Below the pieces are notes generated by a model that had not been told where the DNA came from, searched no databases, and worked only from the letters and a program-made list of their open reading frames with translations. This document shows, one piece after another, positions 48,168 to 58,538 of a DNA stretch of 58,876 bases. Location: the IMG/VR virus record IMGVR_UViG_3300017706_000666, positions 1 through 58,876 of that record; one strand, given 5' to 3'. The translations under genes and the position numbers were made by a program. The DNA is from a virus. The first letter of the stretch is position 1. Each line of letters starts with the position of its first letter.

Positions 48168-48630
48168 CGTAATCTGTGTATGTGATTGTACAGTCCTCAC
48201 ATTGTAACGCCTCAGCAATGAGAGGGTAAACCCTTTTGTATGCATCTGTAGAACCGCTTACGTATCCTGTTGACGTAACGTTCTGCGTCTGACTGTTGCC
48301 GAGCAAGAGGCATCCGCTCGTGTCGCCTTCATCGTTTCCGCAATGAATAAGGATGTGCTTGAAGTTGGGTACATCCAGAACCTCAATCATTCCCTTGTGC
48401 ATCTCACCGAATCTCTTGGTGTATCTGTCGTGATACCCACCCCAAGTCTTTAGCCTTAGGTTGTAGGTACCCGCCGGGATTCTTGTCTCGTGCATCACCT
48501 TCTCTTCCCTGTCTTCGTCCTCAAGCGTGAAGCACAAGAACTCACGGAACTCTGTACCGTTGCTCGCGTCGAACAACAGGCCCAACGTATCCCGCTCCTG
48601 ACTACTGAATCTTATTACCTCTAGCTTCAT
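48160..48630 (-). CDS. DUF5675-like protein, candidate cell-wall enzyme
   Basis: 156 residues. It has the pattern of DUF5675 proteins: FREFLCFTLED, IPAGTYNLRLKTW (51-63), FKHILIHCGN (90-99) and DTSGCLLLG (103-111), the last two recalling the H and S-x-GC pair of L,D-transpeptidases (H96 and C107). A peptidoglycan-acting role fits its place between the giant virion protein and the holin. Its start overlaps the stop of the giant gene (ATGA at 48627), and its stop overlaps the holin start by 8 bases. Catalysis is not proven. Confidence 0.65.
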   Translation of the reverse strand: MKLEVIRFSSQERDTLGLLFDASNGTEFREFLCFTLEDEDREEKVMHETRIPAGTYNLRLKTWGGYHDRYTKRFGEMHKGMIEVLDVPNFKHILIHCGNDEGDTSGCLLLGNSQTQNVTSTGYVSGSTDAYKRVYPLIAEALQCEDCTITYTDYDG

Positions 48631-51600
48631 TCTTCTAGTGCTTCTAAGTAGATGTCGGTCTCAATCTTTGCTGGCTCAAGCATCCCGAAGTATACCCGTG
48701 ACATATCCTCCAGCTCCTTGTAGTCTTGGGGGCTCATGGTCTTGGCCTTGGCTCTCATCAAGACGTAGTAGTCTCTGCTGTTCTTGACACGCTTCTGAAT
48801 CTCTCTAAGCTCAGCGATGTGTTTCTTGTAGGTGTCTGGAAAACGCTTACGCATTGCCGTCTCAGCGATGGGTTGGTTGAATCCCTTGGAGAAGGCATTG
48901 GCAACTTGCTCAGCCTTGAGTGGGTCCGCACCCGCGTCCTCCATTAGCTTCAGGAACCTAGCGCGTCCACCCTTTTCATCAATGCTCTTGACGGCCTCAA
49001 AGAACTGAGAGTCACCGTCAGCGAGGGCTTGAGCTACCACCTCGTATGCCGCCAAGTCCTCTTCCCCTCCGAGGGCCCTAGCCCTACCAACGTTGTCAAG
49101 AGTCTTGATGAACTGCTCAGCCTCCTTGTTTCCGAATCCAATTAGGTTGCCACCAGTCATGGCTAGCCTGAGGTAGTAGTACATCGCCATGTTTGCCTTG
49201 TCCTCAGGACGGACGAAGTATTCTCTACCTGTAGATGTAATCACTTTGTTGCTACCACTGGCAAGGCTGATGACGTTAATCATCGTGTTGTGGCTTTCGC
49301 TAAGGAACTGACCGTATGGACCGATGTATGAGAGCATAGTCATTGGGTCACCGGGTTCCGTTCTGGTTCCGTAGATAGGCACACCACCCTTGACTGAAGC
49401 CCATCTCTCGTAGCGTTCGTCGTAGGTCTCGTCTCCGATTCCGAAGTTGTCCTCTTCAAGCATCGGGAAGATGAGGAACTTGTTGACCGCAAATCTCATG
49501 CTGTTGTCGATGGCCGCAAGCGGGAGCTGAGGAAGCATGTCAACCAGAGTTGATGTACCCACATCCCACCATGCTTTCGTCTTATCTTCTTCTGTCAGTT
49601 GGTCTTCGTCGTCTCCGAAGATGGCAGAGACAACAGCAGGCAATAGAATCTTACCCACCGCGTGGAACGTAGCAAGCTCAGCCACACTACCAACAAGAGC
49701 CTTGCCGCCTTCACCTTTAGCTCTGGCGTTTCCGTATAGGACTTTCTTTGCGTCAGAGACAATACTCCTCTTCTTGTTTACTGCGAACCTAGAGAACGGC
49801 AACAGGAAATTCTGCAACAGGTATGCCAACTGCGGAGCGAACTCCGTACCACCAGCGTACAGGTCAGCCGCCTGTCTTGGGGTAGAAGCAGCTTGGTCTT
49901 TGGTGACCAGAGAGTCTGCATAGCTCAGTGCTTCCTTGTTTGGTCTCACTGCCTGCTCCTCCCAGTCGATGTCACTTACGCTGTCCACAACACCCTGCTC
50001 GATAAGAGAGTCTGCGTAGAATCCAAACCACGAAGCAATCGCAACTACCTTGTCCGTGCCCTTGAGGTTTTTGAGCGCGAGCTTGTTTAGGTAATCTGTC
50101 ATCTTCTGAAACTGCGTAGCGTCAAAGTCCATAGACCCAGTGAACGGGTCGATGTTACCTGCTTCGTAGTCTCTGCTGAACACGGGCGAGTTCTGCAACA
50201 ATCTGTACCTGCCGTTATTATCCAGTGCAATCTTAGAGTCAGCCATAAAGAGACCCTTCCCGCTGTGGTAAACCATCTCGGCTACAGTCTGCAAGACGTA
50301 AGGGAATGTCTTCAGTGGATTCTTCGCTTGGAAGAACGTGTTCAAGATTACTGGAGACTGCTTAGCCGTCTGAATCAAGAAGCCGCCAAACGCTCTGGTA
50401 ATCGTAGCCAGTCTGACAACGTACCCCGGATTCTCGAAACGTTTACCAAACAAGACAAAGTCTTTCTGGAACATAGCGGGAACCTTACCCGTGTCTTGGT
50501 GTACGTACTTGGCAATCTTCCGCTCCAAGGTTTGCTTCACCGTGGTATTTGGAATCAGGTCGTTTGCCTCTTGTGAGTTCATCACAAATCTGTGTGCCAG
50601 CGTAGAGCCGACAGTCTCCATCAGTGTGATGTTCTCTCGCAACGTAGACTCGTTAACCTTGAGGAAGTCAAGACCAATAATTGCCTTGTCTCCAGACAAC
50701 GACCTTGGGTTACGCTCAAAGCTACTGCCTGCCGCCTTCTTGGTCTGTGATAGTGACGACTCCTGAAGAGCCTTGTGAAAGCCCTCGTACATACGCATCG
50801 TCTCATTGGTAGACTCATTCTTGGTCTGGATACGCACGTCAAACGGAGTGTAGTTTTCCTCCATGACAAGCTCCTTACCGAGGTAACGCTCTACGTAGTT
50901 AGAGAACTGCGGCATCAGACCCACGTGCATGTCAACCAAGAAGTCTACCATCTGAACCAGCTCAGGATTAGTTGACCTAACCTTGGCCTGCAACTCCTCC
51001 AAGCTGTTGGTGCCCGCAAAGAGAAAGTCGTATGCGCTTTCCATCTGAGCAATCTCTTCCTTTGAGAACGCACCACCCGCTGCTACTTTCTGCTGGTTGT
51101 GGTACTCGATAGTACGCTGCATCACGCCCTTGAGGTTGACGAACCACTCGGCAGCATTTTGTCCGGCCTGTGTCTCGTTGTCAATCTCAGGAACCTGACG
51201 GCTCATTGAGAAGATTTGCATGATGGCCTTCTCCCGGACACCAGTAATCTTTTTCTTGCTCCGTCTCTCTAGCTCAAGCACTTTTGCCTCAAGCCTCTCC
51301 ATCAGCATGGAGTGTCTGAAGTCAGCACGTCCAAACGCACCCTCGATAGAACCAAAGCCTAGCGAACGACGAAGTCTCGCAAGCGTAATGTCTGTGGTTG
51401 GAAACGCATTTCGGATGTACGAATCCACAGTATCCAAGAAGCCCATGTAAACTCTGGGTCTTGCCTTGAGGCCACCTCTCTTCAGGTCAGCCAAGTCACT
51501 GGCGTAATCGATAGAGCCACGGACAAGAGAGTGTACGTACCCAAGCCCGAATACAGAGCCGTTGACGATGAAGTCGTCGAGCTTGTAGTCTAGGTGAGCT

Positions 51601-54600
51601 AGCTGTCTTCTGTTGAGCTTCAGGAGTCTGTTCCTCAGGTCTGCGAAGTTGAGCTTCGATGGGTCTGCGATACCGAGGATGTCGGCAATCATTGGTTCCT
51701 CAAGCAGTGTGTCAAGGTTCGCTGCAATACGGGGCAGCATCACGTCGTCTACGATGAGCTCAGCGGCAGCCTCGTTCTTGTTGACCTTCTCGTCATACAA
51801 CGCTTCGAGCACACGCTCAAGGTGAGCTGGGTTGCTGCTGTCGAGCTGGTCGTTTGCATTGTTCTTATTCCACTCGTCGATGTAGCGAAGGATGTTCTTT
51901 CTGTTCTGCGACAGCTTGCTTCTCTCGTACTTCTCCTTGAGCTTGTTGTACTCCTCGTCAACACTGGTCTTGTTCTTGAGTGCAAGTCTCTCCGCTCTGG
52001 CGGCAAGCACTGCGTTTCTTCCAAGCGTTTCTTTTGACTGGAACTGGGCAACCAATACAGCGAGGTCCTCAGCTGGTAGCTTGGGGAACGACACTGCCTC
52101 CTTACCGTCCTCACCCTTTTTGATTTGAGGAGCTTTCATTGAGCTCAGGGTGGCAAGCACAGTCTGTTCGAAGTTGCTGATGTCGTCCGCATCCAACAGC
52201 GCGGGGTTAATCTTAGACAGGGACTCCGCGTACTTGTTGTAAGTAGCTGTAGACTTGAGGGCCTCGCCTGCCTTCCTTGGCTTGGCAGCACGAGCTAGTC
52301 TCTTTTGCAATCCACGCACTCGATTCACTTGGTCGAGATACTCCTGCATAGCCTTCTTGGTATCTCTCGCATCAAAGACAGCAGACAGCTTGTCGATGAA
52401 CGTCTGCATAACCTCGAAGCCTTCCTCCTTCAGTCTCTTACCAGAGACACGGTGAGCCTCCCTAGCAATCTTAAATAGCTGTTGCACCTGAGCACTGCTG
52501 AAGGGTGTCTTTGCGTTGTCCTTCATACGCTCTTTGACAATCTCGATTGCCTGCTTCAGGAACTCCCTGTAGTTGCTCGACTTATCTCTCAGCTGTTCGA
52601 GGTCTGCTCTCAGATTCTTAGCTTCGGTGCTGAGCTTGCGAACCTTCTTGTTGACCTCCTTCTTTCCGATAAGTCTGCCGCGCTTGAACTCGTATGCTCT
52701 TCGGTACGCCGCCAATGCAGCCTCCTTTGTCATACCCATGTCCTGCAACAGCTTCAGGATTTCGGGCTTGGCATACGCCATCGTAGCCATCTGACCGATA
52801 GATGCCTCCAGCCTTACTGGAATCTTTCTACGCTTGTCACGCTTAATAGTTGGGTTGCTGTATTCCTTATCTAAGAAGTCAGCAATCTGACGAGTCAGGT
52901 CACCTTGAAACTTTACTTCCCCGGATACATCCCCTGCACTACGGCTAGTTCCTCCCCCTCTAGTTCCTTCCCGTCCAGAAGCTCCACCGCTTCTATCCAC
53001 GTCTCTAGATTCGGGCTGCTCTCTGCCAATCTTGGATACGGCGTCCCGAATAGCGGGAGCCCAATCCGGCGTTCCAATTCCGCCTGCTTCTTTGAGAAGC
53101 CCTTGTCTAAGTTGCTCTCTTGTAATTTCTGCATTTCTATACTTGGTATGAAGTGATTGAATCCTTGACTTATTTGCCTCGCTGTTCTTAAATCCAGCGG
53201 TATAGAGAAGCCTGACAGCCTCCCACGTAATGCTTTGCATCTCTCTTGGAAGCAAGCCTCGTTCATCAGCGGCAATCCTGTATGCTTCAAGATAAGCATA
53301 ATAGTTACCGGAAATAGCGTGAACTGACGAATTAGAAACTTTTAACTCAGCGAATCCTTTCTTCAGGGCCCAAGGTTTCCAGTCTGCAACGCCCTTTACT
53401 TTTATACCAGCTGCTTTGGCTAGATTGGCGACCTCTTTTCCCCCGTAAACAACACCGTTCTTGTCTATGAAGGTGCCCCCAGTTGCTCCGAAGTTAGCTC
53501 CGACCTCCCCAGAAGAGGAAGACATGGGCTTGAGGAGGGCTGCTCCTACAGCGTGAGTATCAATGGTGGTGTCTGAGCCAAATCCGGGGTTGTGGATGTT
53601 GTTGAAGAAGTGTCGAATCTTGTGCTGCTCACCAAGCACCCTAGAAATCTCAGCTACATCTTCGGTAAGCAGGGCCGAAACAGCCTTGTCAATCATAGTC
53701 AAGGAAGACCAAGCGGCCCTAGACTCCTTGCCTTGTGCGTTTGTCTTCTTACCTCCCCGCTCCCCGCTCGGTGTAATGATATCGTAAGACCTAGACATGT
53801 TCAGGTCAACAAAGGCCCACACAGCCATGGCTCTGACATTTCCCGGAGGGAGCTCAACAATAGAAGTACCGACGTACTTAGACAGCTCTCTAGCCCACGC
53901 AACTTTTGCACCCCCTTCATTCATGAAGAAGTCTACCATCTCTTGCGTGACTGGCTTATTGCCATTGTTAACCACAGCTTCGATGACCACCTCTCCAAGT
54001 CTGACGTTTTGATACCAGTCCTTTTGAGGGGACAGGGCAGCAATGGCTGCCGCAACCTGAATCGGGTCAATGTCGTACTCCTCCGCCAGTTGCTGGGCAA
54101 TAATGTTGGCACCATCGTACCAAAGTGTAGCGACCTCCCTTAGGTCTGCCTCGAACGCATCGTGAAGGAAGAGCAGGTTGTTCTTTGCTTCCTCAATAAA
54201 GATATCGTACACCTCATCAGCGTACTTCATTGCGTTTTTACCCTCGAAAACAGACTTCCTAAACTTTCTTACGCCTGCAACGATGTCAAGTTGAGACAAA
54301 AAGAGCGCGTTCTTGACGTAGATTTTAGGCTCGTTTTCTTTTACGTGAGCCAGACTAAGTATGTAACTGTCATCTAGCTTAGATGATTTTGCAGTACCAT
54401 ACCCTTGACCAATTCTAGTCCCTTTAATCGTTTGCTTTTTGATTGACCGAGCAAACTCGCCCATCAACTTGGGCCCGAACTTAGGGTCGTTCTCTGGACT
54501 AGGCTCAGCGAGGGCGTCTTGGAACTTGATAGGCACCCCTTCTGGGGTGGTCTTGCCAGTGTCAAACATTGGGTCTGAAGGCAGGACCTTCTTCGTGTCC

Positions 54601-57600
54601 TTAGCAAGAACTAGCGCACCAATTTGAATCAGCTCGCTAGCCTCAGTAACAGGCATTCCATCACGCTTGTCGTAAAACCAGCTGTGCCTATAGGGATTCA
54701 TACCAACCTGAACCCAACCCTCCTGAACACCCTCAGACTTGTGGTCTTTGTGGTACTCTTTAGAGGCCATGATTTCCTCTGCTTTTGCCTTGATGGTTGC
54801 GGGGTTGTGGTTAACCCAGTCGCCAAACATCCTAGCTATCGTGGTTTTGTTTGTCTTGGTTGCAATACTTAGTGACCCGACAGGACTACCTCCGAACGTA
54901 ACGCCTTTGATTACCCCAGTCTGTGAATAGGCTACAGGCTTTCCGCTGTTGTCACCAATTCTTTTTGCAAAAGATGAGGCGGTCTTGTTACCCTCGTGAA
55001 CAGAGGCAACCCAGACGTCGTAAACATTGTATGCAGGAATATCCAATCTCAATCCGACAAAGTACCCGTCTGGCAACTCCTTGTTAAGGTCATAGATACC
55101 TGTTTCTAACTGCTTGCTCTTTAGAGCCGCTCCAATTTCTGACAACGAAGGCATATCAGGAACCACGTCGAAGGGAGTAATAGGCATGACATCTCTCACC
55201 ACTTCGATGTATTGTTCCTGTGTGAGGGTGCCTTCTTTCATAGCTTCAATAGCAGCTACATTTTCAGGAACTCTGTCAAGTCGTTGATTCCTTTCGAGTT
55301 TTAACTCTTCCTTGAGTTTGATGAGCTGTTCTTCTGTTAGGTTGGCTGTGCTCAAGAAGCTCTCTAAACCAGCACCTACTCTTAGGCCCTCGTCAAGTTG
55401 ACCTTGGAACTTCACGTCCTCGTCGTCAGCAACCTGACGCTCCTCAGGCTTGAGTCCAAGTCTTTCACTCGACTGGGTGAGCTGGGATACAGCTTCCGTC
55501 ACGTCCTCACCAGAGGCCATCTTACCTGTGAGGTTTTCGATAGCACGTCCAACGTCTGAAATACCGGGGTTTGGAATTTTGCCTACAAACGGAACGGCAC
55601 TGAGGCCACGGTTGATGAGACCTGAGAACCGTTCAATCAGTCCACGCTTTACTTCAAGACTCAAGTTGCCTGCCGTGATGTCAGCCAAGAGCTCCGTCAA
55701 GAACTCGTCTGCAAAAGCAGTAGACTGCATGAGCTTGAGGATGTCCGTCTCCTTTGTGCCGTCGATACCCAACGCAGTTAGTTGCTCCTGTACCTTCTGG
55801 CTTTGGAGGACCTTGCTCAGGTACTTGCCGAACTTGTTGGCTACACCCTCGCCCTGAAGCGACTTAGCCAACTCTGTAGCCAGACCAACGAGAGCGTCGT
55901 CACCCAGCAAGGTGTCGATACCTAGCTCGTGGTAACCTTCGTGGTAAGCAGTGTTCTCAAGGATGGCGGGAACGAGGAGGTGAATCTTGTATCCACCGTC
56001 CTGTTGCTTGGCAACAAACACACCACGTCCGACCTTACCACCGGGCACAGCGTTAGCCATGGACGCGACGGTCTTATGAATCATGATACCTTTGAAACCC
56101 TTCTTCGTTTTGCTCAGGGCTTTGACGGCAGTAATAGTGTTTCTCAGTCCATCCATGACGGCTTGAGGCGACGAGATTCTACCCAACCCAAGTGGGAGGT
56201 TCAACGCCATCTTGTCCAACAACAGATTGTTGATTCTGTCGAGAACGCTGTCTGCGTTTGCTCCGTCTACAACGACACTGTCCTGCCCTTCAAAGAGACT
56301 ATCAAGACTGTACTCCTCCAGAACTCTGGAGACGTTGTCCATGATTTGGTTTGTGCTAGTACGAGACCCCAAGTCGTGAGTGATGTCGAGGTCTCCCTCT
56401 AGTTTCGCTCGCTGCTTTACCAAACTGTTGACCTCATTGCGAAGTCTTCTGCGCTGGCTCTTGTTTTCGGTACGGTCGTAGTCAATTGCCTTCTTGGTAA
56501 TCTGTGTCTGAACATCAATCAAAGCGGAGTAAGCCTCCGGGTCTGACTGTCTAAGCTGCTCGTAGAAATCCCTACGCTTCTTGCCCTCTGATTCGTCACG
56601 CTGGATAGCACCAACAAGACGAGCCATAACCTCTCGGCGACCAGACACAGTCTCCTGAGAGTCAAGTTCTTTTTTAAGCTGTTGAATTACCAGCTTGGAT
56701 TGGATGGATGGGATTGAGCTCGCTGCTAGGCCAAGCGCACCAATACTACTACCAGCCCCTGCGATACCACCACCCATTACGGCACCTGCATAGAAGCCAT
56801 TCTTGATGGCCTTATCCATTTGGACAACATCAATGTCCTGACCCTTTGCGTTTTGCTCAATGACGTACTGCATACCGCCTGTAACGGCTTCAGTCAATGC
56901 CTCTTCCCCCATAGCTAAGGGGGTGTTCATGAGCGCACCATAGATGAAGTCAGCAGCACCCTTTGAGTTTGCTCTTAGAGCCTTAAATCGGTCAAAGATT
57001 TTAGCCCCAACGAATGCGGGTGCGCCTTCAGCAACGCCGTAGCCGAGGATAAATCCACCCTGCTGGACCACGTTCATCTTATCAAACCATTCCTCGTCAC
57101 GGGCGATGTCATACGCAGTAAGCGAGCCCATCCCAGACACCACACCAGCCGTCAACTTGCTGTTACCCGTCAGGCGCTGCGTAACAATAGCAGCAGCCAT
57201 CATTGGTACACTGTGACCGAAGTCAGCAACAACGTCCGACATACCCCCTGACCAGTCGCCGTTCTCGAACTTACTGGCTGGGTCTGTCTGAGGCACAGCT
57301 CTGTATCTCTCGATGGACTGCTCAAGATTCTTTGCAGCCATACGATGCATGTTAGTGACAGTCCTGCCATAGGCCCACTCTCCAAACACCGCCTCTACCG
57401 CATTTACACCAAGGTCCATGCTAGCAGACTGCAATGTGCCCACCAGTTTTACAACCTCTGAACCTAGACCACGAAAGAAATCAGCACTAACATTACGACC
57501 TTCGGATGTATCACCGATGTAGCCTGTGTTATTGAGGTCAGCCATGATGTCGTACTCCTCAAGGAGGTGACGCTCAAGATTCTTAACCTTCTCCTCGTCA

Positions 57601-58532
57601 GACAAGAACTCTGCATCAAGAGTTCCCTTGACGGCGTCGTTCGTACTGTCGTTAACCTCTGTCATTAGACGCGCCTTGGCAGCAGCCAGTCGTCTTTGAT
57701 AGTACTGCTCCTTCGCCGACTCCTTAAAGGTTTGATTCTTTTCTTGAATCTGTTCCTCACTAAGGCCAGCCAGTGACTCTGCACCCTCAAGTATCTCTTG
57801 ACCAAACGCAGTGTAGACGGGGTTTCCTGTAGCACCCATGGCAGCAAAGCCTCTACCTCGACCGTCTTGAGAGACGTTGTCTGCAATTGCATCTGGCCTT
57901 CCCATTTGGAGGTCACTGGCAAACGCATTGTCAGAGCCCTTCAAGAGTTCCTCTAAAACCGCGTCGTCGTTGTACGGATTACGTTGGTTGCCCTCTTCGT
58001 CTTCTCCAGTACGAGACTTGATAGAAGCCATGAGAGACGCATTCATCATGCGTTGCTCCTCCGAGCTGGCGTTTCTCCACCGTTGTGCCGCAGCAGGTCT
58101 ACCAGTTGCTTCGTAGTACCTGTCGGCATTGAAATTGATGTCGAAGTAGTTCTCTAACGAACTCTGGTACGCACCCGTGTAAGCAGTAATTGCATTTGCG
58201 TCCTCCTTTGTAATCTCCTTGCCGTCGTAGAGGTAGGAGGTAAGTATCTCACCTTGGTTACGCTCGTTGTATCTGTCGATACTCTCCTGAGAGTACGGGT
58301 CAACTATGTCTATGCTCGGAACTGTACCCGAACCTCCAGACGCTTCTGTCGAAGAGACACCGATATTCGAGGTAGATTCCGTAGAAACCTCTTGAACCAA
58401 AGGAGAATCCGAGACGGAAGTCTTTTCTTTTTTTTTTTGACCGTAGTAATCGTTTATGATTTTACGGACCTCTGCTCTGCTTGCACCTCCTTGGATTGCC
58501 GCATCAACAAGTGCTTTCAGTTCTGGCTCCAT
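48627..58532 (-). CDS. Giant polyvalent virion protein with zincin metallopeptidase domain
   Basis: 3,301 residues, the largest protein and likely ejected with the genome. Observed parts: a disordered N-terminus; Gly/Ala-rich hydrophobic helices (about 430-610); a zincin site HEGYH (864-868, codons at 55929-55943) with a downstream EFLTELLAD (943-951); a domain with VGMNPYRHSWFYD (1276-1288) typical of large polyvalent phage proteins; a helical domain (about 1450-1790) with IAALSPQKDW and TTIDTHAVG, resembling a glycosylase-like fold; long coiled-coil regions; and a C-terminal section with hydrophobic helices (LPAVVSAIFG). The word KFQ recurs at the domain borders (1041, 1336, 1874). The peptidase may act on the protein itself or on host targets. 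Confidence 0.8.
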   Translation of the reverse strand: MEPELKALVDAAIQGGASRAEVRKIINDYYGQKKKEKTSVSDSPLVQEVSTESTSNIGVSSTEASGGSGTVPSIDIVDPYSQESIDRYNERNQGEILTSYLYDGKEITKEDANAITAYTGAYQSSLENYFDINFNADRYYEATGRPAAAQRWRNASSEEQRMMNASLMASIKSRTGEDEEGNQRNPYNDDAVLEELLKGSDNAFASDLQMGRPDAIADNVSQDGRGRGFAAMGATGNPVYTAFGQEILEGAESLAGLSEEQIQEKNQTFKESAKEQYYQRRLAAAKARLMTEVNDSTNDAVKGTLDAEFLSDEEKVKNLERHLLEEYDIMADLNNTGYIGDTSEGRNVSADFFRGLGSEVVKLVGTLQSASMDLGVNAVEAVFGEWAYGRTVTNMHRMAAKNLEQSIERYRAVPQTDPASKFENGDWSGGMSDVVADFGHSVPMMAAAIVTQRLTGNSKLTAGVVSGMGSLTAYDIARDEEWFDKMNVVQQGGFILGYGVAEGAPAFVGAKIFDRFKALRANSKGAADFIYGALMNTPLAMGEEALTEAVTGGMQYVIEQNAKGQDIDVVQMDKAIKNGFYAGAVMGGGIAGAGSSIGALGLAASSIPSIQSKLVIQQLKKELDSQETVSGRREVMARLVGAIQRDESEGKKRRDFYEQLRQSDPEAYSALIDVQTQITKKAIDYDRTENKSQRRRLRNEVNSLVKQRAKLEGDLDITHDLGSRTSTNQIMDNVSRVLEEYSLDSLFEGQDSVVVDGANADSVLDRINNLLLDKMALNLPLGLGRISSPQAVMDGLRNTITAVKALSKTKKGFKGIMIHKTVASMANAVPGGKVGRGVFVAKQQDGGYKIHLLVPAILENTAYHEGYHELGIDTLLGDDALVGLATELAKSLQGEGVANKFGKYLSKVLQSQKVQEQLTALGIDGTKETDILKLMQSTAFADEFLTELLADITAGNLSLEVKRGLIERFSGLINRGLSAVPFVGKIPNPGISDVGRAIENLTGKMASGEDVTEAVSQLTQSSERLGLKPEERQVADDEDVKFQGQLDEGLRVGAGLESFLSTANLTEEQLIKLKEELKLERNQRLDRVPENVAAIEAMKEGTLTQEQYIEVVRDVMPITPFDVVPDMPSLSEIGAALKSKQLETGIYDLNKELPDGYFVGLRLDIPAYNVYDVWVASVHEGNKTASSFAKRIGDNSGKPVAYSQTGVIKGVTFGGSPVGSLSIATKTNKTTIARMFGDWVNHNPATIKAKAEEIMASKEYHKDHKSEGVQEGWVQVGMNPYRHSWFYDKRDGMPVTEASELIQIGALVLAKDTKKVLPSDPMFDTGKTTPEGVPIKFQDALAEPSPENDPKFGPKLMGEFARSIKKQTIKGTRIGQGYGTAKSSKLDDSYILSLAHVKENEPKIYVKNALFLSQLDIVAGVRKFRKSVFEGKNAMKYADEVYDIFIEEAKNNLLFLHDAFEADLREVATLWYDGANIIAQQLAEEYDIDPIQVAAAIAALSPQKDWYQNVRLGEVVIEAVVNNGNKPVTQEMVDFFMNEGGAKVAWARELSKYVGTSIVELPPGNVRAMAVWAFVDLNMSRSYDIITPSGERGGKKTNAQGKESRAAWSSLTMIDKAVSALLTEDVAEISRVLGEQHKIRHFFNNIHNPGFGSDTTIDTHAVGAALLKPMSSSSGEVGANFGATGGTFIDKNGVVYGGKEVANLAKAAGIKVKGVADWKPWALKKGFAELKVSNSSVHAISGNYYAYLEAYRIAADERGLLPREMQSITWEAVRLLYTAGFKNSEANKSRIQSLHTKYRNAEITREQLRQGLLKEAGGIGTPDWAPAIRDAVSKIGREQPESRDVDRSGGASGREGTRGGGTSRSAGDVSGEVKFQGDLTRQIADFLDKEYSNPTIKRDKRRKIPVRLEASIGQMATMAYAKPEILKLLQDMGMTKEAALAAYRRAYEFKRGRLIGKKEVNKKVRKLSTEAKNLRADLEQLRDKSSNYREFLKQAIEIVKERMKDNAKTPFSSAQVQQLFKIAREAHRVSGKRLKEEGFEVMQTFIDKLSAVFDARDTKKAMQEYLDQVNRVRGLQKRLARAAKPRKAGEALKSTATYNKYAESLSKINPALLDADDISNFEQTVLATLSSMKAPQIKKGEDGKEAVSFPKLPAEDLAVLVAQFQSKETLGRNAVLAARAERLALKNKTSVDEEYNKLKEKYERSKLSQNRKNILRYIDEWNKNNANDQLDSSNPAHLERVLEALYDEKVNKNEAAAELIVDDVMLPRIAANLDTLLEEPMIADILGIADPSKLNFADLRNRLLKLNRRQLAHLDYKLDDFIVNGSVFGLGYVHSLVRGSIDYASDLADLKRGGLKARPRVYMGFLDTVDSYIRNAFPTTDITLARLRRSLGFGSIEGAFGRADFRHSMLMERLEAKVLELERRSKKKITGVREKAIMQIFSMSRQVPEIDNETQAGQNAAEWFVNLKGVMQRTIEYHNQQKVAAGGAFSKEEIAQMESAYDFLFAGTNSLEELQAKVRSTNPELVQMVDFLVDMHVGLMPQFSNYVERYLGKELVMEENYTPFDVRIQTKNESTNETMRMYEGFHKALQESSLSQTKKAAGSSFERNPRSLSGDKAIIGLDFLKVNESTLRENITLMETVGSTLAHRFVMNSQEANDLIPNTTVKQTLERKIAKYVHQDTGKVPAMFQKDFVLFGKRFENPGYVVRLATITRAFGGFLIQTAKQSPVILNTFFQAKNPLKTFPYVLQTVAEMVYHSGKGLFMADSKIALDNNGRYRLLQNSPVFSRDYEAGNIDPFTGSMDFDATQFQKMTDYLNKLALKNLKGTDKVVAIASWFGFYADSLIEQGVVDSVSDIDWEEQAVRPNKEALSYADSLVTKDQAASTPRQAADLYAGGTEFAPQLAYLLQNFLLPFSRFAVNKKRSIVSDAKKVLYGNARAKGEGGKALVGSVAELATFHAVGKILLPAVVSAIFGDDEDQLTEEDKTKAWWDVGTSTLVDMLPQLPLAAIDNSMRFAVNKFLIFPMLEEDNFGIGDETYDERYERWASVKGGVPIYGTRTEPGDPMTMLSYIGPYGQFLSESHNTMINVISLASGSNKVITSTGREYFVRPEDKANMAMYYYLRLAMTGGNLIGFGNKEAEQFIKTLDNVGRARALGGEEDLAAYEVVAQALADGDSQFFEAVKSIDEKGGRARFLKLMEDAGADPLKAEQVANAFSKGFNQPIAETAMRKRFPDTYKKHIAELREIQKRVKNSRDYYVLMRAKAKTMSPQDYKELEDMSRVYFGMLEPAKIETDIYLEALEE

Positions 58533-58538
58533 GCTTTA

